A stretch of DNA of 64,000 nucleotides, taken from contig JAAEYY010000001.1 of assembly GCA_018223105.1 (NCBI GenBank), forward strand, positions 102,671 to 166,670. The letters run 5' to 3'. Positions 60,022 through 64,000 of the stretch are shown here, piece by piece. Source of the DNA: a bacterium. Its GTDB lineage: Bacteria > Bacteroidota > Bacteroidia > NS11-12g > UBA9320. The notes under the pieces are model-generated. The model was not told where the DNA came from, ran no database searches, and was given only the letters and a program-made list of their open reading frames with translations. A program made the translations under genes and the position numbers. Every line of letters starts with the position of its first letter. The stretch's first letter is position 1.

Positions 60022-63000
60022 ATAGAAATAAAATCATACCACTTGTCCTGTGGACACTAACTCTTGTCTTTGCTGCGATCTTAGTTATTGAAGTTCGAGA
60101 AGAGGAAGGGCATAGAAAAGCAAGGAAGATATCACAAAGAATTAACGAGTTTGTGGCTGAAAAAAATCTGGAAGCGGATCGTTATTTCGACGAGATTTTA
60201 CCTGTTTCCTTTGGCTCTGAGCATGTAGATGAAGCATATGAAATTCGAGAAGATAAATGGTATCTCATCGTTTATGAAGACGGTAAGGAGAAGTTCTGGA
60301 ATAGTAATAAAATAACCCTCGACAGTGGTGTTATGATGCAAAAGGAGTTTCCGGTATACTACAAATTCGGAGATGATTTTTATGTATTATTTAACAATGA
60401 TAGCGGTGCATATTTAGCCTATCGCATTGCCAATGATGGAGCACTTAATTCGAGTTTAGAAGATTTCTATCCAGAGCTAAAGAAGTTTAATTTGGTGGAA
60501 GAATCTGAAGACTCTGTTCTACCTCTAAAAATGCTCAATTTCTATTATCAACCCACAGAAAGTGGTAAAGATTGGGCTTTTGTGATGTTGCTTTTTGGAG
60601 TTCTTCTGGTCTTGTTTTTCTATTATCTAAGAAAGAAAAGAGCAGGCTTGGCCGCGATAACGGCTTTTGTCTTAGTAATTATTGATATCGGGTTTTATCC
60701 CCTGCTTAAATCACTAGATCTCGAAACTTTTATTCTCTACCAGCCCGGAATTTATGCCAGCAGCGATATACTTGGTTCTCTTGGACTTCTTATAAACCAC
60801 ATTCTGGCTTCTATACCTCTAATCTTCCTGCTTCGGTTTTTGAGAAGAGAATATGAATGGCCCATTTTCTTTAGAGTTCTCCTTTATGCCCTTGTGTTTT
60901 TTGCTGTAGACCTTACCGCCGGTGTGGCCGAAGGCTTAATCCTTGATAGCACCATCTCTTTCAACTTTGAAGAATTTTACGCTATCTCGAAATTTAGTCT
61001 GATTGCTGTAGTGATTATTGGTCTACTCGGAATAGGAGTCTGTTTCTTGATCAATGCGAGCAGAATGACCCAAGATTTTAAGACCACCGGAGGCCGTCTT
61101 GGAATTGCCATTGCAGCAACTGCTTTTATTCTGTTTCAGATGTTCGACGCCGATAGAACCTTGCTGATTTTACTGCTGTATGTGTTGTTTACACTTGTTG
61201 TTGTAGCAGTCATTGCATGGGTTCAGTCGCAGCGCATCAAGCTGGTTTTGATTTATGTTCTTGTAGTTATTGCCGGAAGTTGGATTATTTCGAAGGCGGA
61301 CCAGAAGCGAGAGTATAATTACATCAGTTTATACGCTTCCAAATTGGTGGCAAATCAAGATTTAAGGACAGAATACATCTTAAAATCTTTTGAAGACCGA
61401 TTGGCTGAAGAGTTTCTGAAACCGGAGGATTACGATAATTTCTCCATTCGTAAAGACTTGGTTGAGAACAGAATCAAGCGTTTATATTTCTCAAATTATC
61501 TCGAAAAATATGAGCTGCGACTAATCAGCTTTGATTCGCAAGGGACGAATATCAACGACAACAAACTGTATTCCTTTGAGAAGCTCGACAGTATTTATAA
61601 CTTCAATACCAAAAGAACAGTAAGTAACTACTTCTATCAGGTAAATAAACCCGATAAATTTAATGGCTATCTGGCCAAGTATGAGAATTGCGATATCAAC
61701 GGGCATTACGGTACCACGTTTATTTTACTGCAACCCAGGGTCATTCAGTCTGAATTCTTATATCCCGAAGTATTTGCAAATCAGCGCAAGAAGGAACTCG
61801 TAAATCTCGATGATTATTCTTATGGGATCTATTTCAACAGAGAACTCATCAGTCAAAAAGGGAGCTACGAATACAGCCTAAATTTAGATCATGATTGGCA
61901 TTCCGCTTGCGTGGGGGATGAAGAACATAAGCACTATCATTTTGCAGACATAGATCAGTTTGACGTAATCCTGAGTAAAGATGATAAAACATGGAAAAGC
62001 AGTATTTCGATTATCACGTTCACTTTTATCTGTCTTCTTCCGCTTTGTGCTCTACTCTTGCTTTTTACGGTTTTGTATTTTGGTCGTGATAATCTCATAG
62101 TACAAAAACTTATCGATTTCAAAGGTCGACTCCTAAGTACCCGTATTCAGTTCTCGTTAAGCATTGTACTCTTAGTGGGACTCTTAATGTCGGTCTATAT
62201 TATTTTCATTTATATCAGAACCAATTACAATACTAGTTTAGAGAATAAATTGCTAGTCACCATTAAGAATATTAGCACACAGTTTCAAAACTCCATCGAC
62301 CTCGAACAGAAATTGTACGATGAAGAACAGAGACAATTGATTTTAAATGAGGAATCGAGTGCTTTTAGGGTGGATATTAATATTTACGATCAGTTTGGGA
62401 GATTGCTGAGTACTACAAAGCCTTATCTGGTTCAGGAAGAGATTATGGGCGATTTGATGAATCCCCGCGCCTATACCGCTATGAATCGGGACCGCTATTC
62501 TCAACTATTGCTACAAGAAGAATTAGAAGGATCTGATTATTTATCTGCCTATGTGCCGCTCTTCAATGGTAGGAATGAGGTAATTGGTTATTTGAATACA
62601 CCCTATTTTGCTAAGAACGAAGAGCTGAATAAACAGATTTCGACCGTTCTAATCAATGTAATCAATATCTATTTTCTGTTGATGGTTGGAGGTTTGATTT
62701 TAGCGCTGGTCTGGTCCAACCGGATTTCAAAACCTCTTCTGTTAATACGTGAAAAGTTTGCGCAAACAGAGCTTGGATCGAAGAATGAACTTATTGTATA
62801 TCAGCGAGATGACGAGATTGGTCAACTCGTAAAGCAGTACAATAAAATGGTGCTGGAACTCGAAGAAAGTGCCAGTAAGTTAGCAGAACAAGAAAGAGAG
62901 GGAGCCTGGCGAGAAATGGCGAAACAAGTGGCACATGAGATTAAAAACCCGCTAACTCCAATGAAGTTGAGCATTCAACATTTGCAGCGTGCATTTTCTT

Positions 63001-63563
63001 CTGGAAGAGATATTGAACCATTACTTAAAAAAACGAGTCAGCTTTTAATTGATCAAATCGATAGTTTATCCAGAATGGCATCGGAGTTTTCAAATTTTGC
63101 GAAAATGCCGGAACAGCAACTCGAAGTATTTGATCTCGGCGAAGCCATTGAAAGTATTGTAAACCTTTACGAGAGAACAGAAAATGTGAAGCTATCTGCT
63201 AAGATTATAAAAGGCTGCAAGGTGCATGCAGATCAGGAGCAAATCAAGCGGGTGTTTAATAATCTCTTGAAGAACGCTGTACAGGCAATCCCCGAAGATC
63301 GCGAAGGTGCTTTAAAGGTTAAAATGTCGCTTGCTAAAAATATGGTGAAAGTAGTGGTGGAAGACAATGGTAAAGGAATCCCTGCTGAATTTAAGCAGAA
63401 GGTATTTGTGCCTAATTTCAGTACTAAAAATTCGGGAATGGGCCTAGGACTTGCAATTTCCAGAAAGATTATAGAATCTGCCGGCGGTAAAATTAGTTTC
63501 ACATCAAAAGAAGGACTTGGCACCAGCTTCGAAGTAATTTTACCTTTGTACCATGAGGATTAG
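60018..63563 (+). CDS. NtrY-like sensor histidine kinase with several membrane helices
   Basis: A very large kinase. Reading from GTG 60153 gives 1136 residues, but the frame is open upstream to 60018, where CTG overlaps the hldD stop (CTGA). That version adds 45 residues with a clear membrane helix (IIPLVLWTLTLVFAAILVI) and gives 1181 residues. Next come a soluble stretch, further helices (several between about 195 and 430), a second periplasmic domain, another helix pair, HAMP (about 870-925), then HisKA with His973 (HEIKNPLTPMKL) and HATPase (NNLLKNAVQAIPE, EDNGKGIP, GMGLGLAISRKI). The HEIKNPLTPM motif is NtrY-type. Positions are counted from CTG. No regulator is adjacent. Confidence 0.88.
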   Translation: MNRNKIIPLVLWTLTLVFAAILVIEVREEEGHRKARKISQRINEFVAEKNLEADRYFDEILPVSFGSEHVDEAYEIREDKWYLIVYEDGKEKFWNSNKITLDSGVMMQKEFPVYYKFGDDFYVLFNNDSGAYLAYRIANDGALNSSLEDFYPELKKFNLVEESEDSVLPLKMLNFYYQPTESGKDWAFVMLLFGVLLVLFFYYLRKKRAGLAAITAFVLVIIDIGFYPLLKSLDLETFILYQPGIYASSDILGSLGLLINHILASIPLIFLLRFLRREYEWPIFFRVLLYALVFFAVDLTAGVAEGLILDSTISFNFEEFYAISKFSLIAVVIIGLLGIGVCFLINASRMTQDFKTTGGRLGIAIAATAFILFQMFDADRTLLILLLYVLFTLVVVAVIAWVQSQRIKLVLIYVLVVIAGSWIISKADQKREYNYISLYASKLVANQDLRTEYILKSFEDRLAEEFLKPEDYDNFSIRKDLVENRIKRLYFSNYLEKYELRLISFDSQGTNINDNKLYSFEKLDSIYNFNTKRTVSNYFYQVNKPDKFNGYLAKYENCDINGHYGTTFILLQPRVIQSEFLYPEVFANQRKKELVNLDDYSYGIYFNRELISQKGSYEYSLNLDHDWHSACVGDEEHKHYHFADIDQFDVILSKDDKTWKSSISIITFTFICLLPLCALLLLFTVLYFGRDNLIVQKLIDFKGRLLSTRIQFSLSIVLLVGLLMSVYIIFIYIRTNYNTSLENKLLVTIKNISTQFQNSIDLEQKLYDEEQRQLILNEESSAFRVDINIYDQFGRLLSTTKPYLVQEEIMGDLMNPRAYTAMNRDRYSQLLLQEELEGSDYLSAYVPLFNGRNEVIGYLNTPYFAKNEELNKQISTVLINVINIYFLLMVGGLILALVWSNRISKPLLLIREKFAQTELGSKNELIVYQRDDEIGQLVKQYNKMVLELEESASKLAEQEREGAWREMAKQVAHEIKNPLTPMKLSIQHLQRAFSSGRDIEPLLKKTSQLLIDQIDSLSRMASEFSNFAKMPEQQLEVFDLGEAIESIVNLYERTENVKLSAKIIKGCKVHADQEQIKRVFNNLLKNAVQAIPEDREGALKVKMSLAKNMVKVVVEDNGKGIPAEFKQKVFVPNFSTKNSGMGLGLAISRKIIESAGGKISFTSKEGLGTSFEVILPLYHED

Positions 63564-64000
63564 CATTCTTGTATTATTAGCATCATTTATTATTAGCTGT
63601 AAAACGGAGTACAAGGATCCCGATTTCAGCAAAATTGTGGCAAAGAAGCCGCTCACGGCGCTCATGTTTTTTGCTCCTGATTGTCCGCTTTGCGAAAATT
63701 ATTCGGTTCCCTTTAACGAATTGAAGAAGGAGTATCCCGAGGTGCAGTTTATAGGTGTGCACAGCGGGGAGCATTACGATGCTATGGAAATACAAATGTT
63801 TGCCAGTGAATACCTCAAAGTTCCTGTGTATCGAGATTACGATTATACTGTAGCACACAAGTTTGAAGCAGGAGTGACACCTGAGTTTTTCTTGATAAAT
63901 AAAGATGAAAAAGTGATTTACCACGGAGCTTTAGATGACAGGATGGACCAGTTAGGAGTTAGCAAACAACAATGGGGTAAACACTATCTTAAAATGGCGA
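63553..64000 (+). CDS. Thioredoxin-fold lipoprotein, truncated by the window end
   Basis: The first 149 codons of a gene that runs off the window. The ATG at 63553 lies 11 nt inside the end of the kinase gene. A lipoprotein signal (lipobox IISC, Cys16) is followed by a thioredoxin-like fold with a CxxC active site CPLC (Cys44-Cys47, in FFAPDCPLCENY), cis-Pro region GVTPEFFLI, and YHGALDDRMDQ. It should act as an outer- or inner-membrane-anchored redoxin in the periplasm. In relatives this domain can be fused to cytochrome c; the rest of the protein is needed to tell. Confidence 0.85.
   Translation, partial: MRISILVLLASFIISCKTEYKDPDFSKIVAKKPLTALMFFAPDCPLCENYSVPFNELKKEYPEVQFIGVHSGEHYDAMEIQMFASEYLKVPVYRDYDYTVAHKFEAGVTPEFFLINKDEKVIYHGALDDRMDQLGVSKQQWGKHYLKMA

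Noticed and set aside
1..64000. tRNA, rRNA, CRISPR array, IS element or prophage
   Set aside because: Read through for T-loop-like words, regularly spaced repeats, transposase or integrase motifs; none was found. A covariance-model scan would be needed to be certain about short RNAs.

Overview
The window is about 64 kb of ordinary, densely coding chromosome from a member of the Bacteroidota, most likely Flavobacteriales-like; I cannot name a genus. Three kinds of evidence support this. Two proteins end in type IX secretion C-terminal domains (CHU_C type at 9548-14299, type A at 29100-31253). Promoters repeatedly show the phylum-specific -7 box TAnnTTTG, often only 5-20 nt from the start codon. 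The family set is also typical: a 7TMR-DISM hybrid kinase, DUF4349 and DUF2807 lipoproteins, a phosphosulfolactate-synthase homologue, and a CxxxY-type CcmE. I see no rRNA, tRNA, CRISPR array, insertion sequence or prophage.

Layout. 1-8673 holds rpoN with a membrane protein and an enoyl-CoA hydratase, then aconitase, a coiled-coil membrane protein, rbfA, a LolC/E-type permease and pth. 8674-9547 is a gene-poor island of five short palindromic elements. 9548-14299 is a 1583-residue secreted, probably adhesive protein. 14351-17937 holds an AI-2E family permease, methylmalonyl-CoA epimerase and a minimal iscS-iscU-iscA operon. 17986-21286 (minus) contains a membrane protein and a four-gene signalling operon (small soluble protein, multi-TM protein, NarX-like kinase, LuxR-type regulator). 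21505-31253 mixes envelope proteins with a HerA-like ATPase, a CNNM/CorC protein, rarA and rdgB. 31285-32499 is a class II Fic enzyme behind an elaborate repeat-containing promoter. 33034-40272 holds biotin carboxylase and a cytochrome c maturation cluster (ccmB, ccmC, ccmD-like, ccmE, ccmF).

40319-49462 contains small secreted proteins, a TPR/phosphosulfolactate-synthase operon, an M1 peptidase with a possible barrel, radC, rpsT and a surface-polysaccharide operon. 49530-56182 has a 2OG-Fe(II) oxygenase, glycyl-tRNA synthetase, a hybrid kinase and aspartyl-tRNA synthetase. 56242-64000 has a DUF2807 lipoprotein, a secreted protein, a pterin synthase, hldD, a large NtrY-like kinase and a truncated thioredoxin-like lipoprotein that continues past the window.

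The points most worth a second look are these: the three AACGAGGGC half-sites at the fic promoter, next to a Fic protein with its own winged helix; a probable CTG start at 60018 that restores a membrane anchor to the NtrY-like kinase; the palindrome island; the four-gene signalling operon; and six of nine convergent gene pairs that end within 3 nt of each other, three of them sharing the palindromic double stop TAATTA. No single element here can be called a proven new system from sequence alone.
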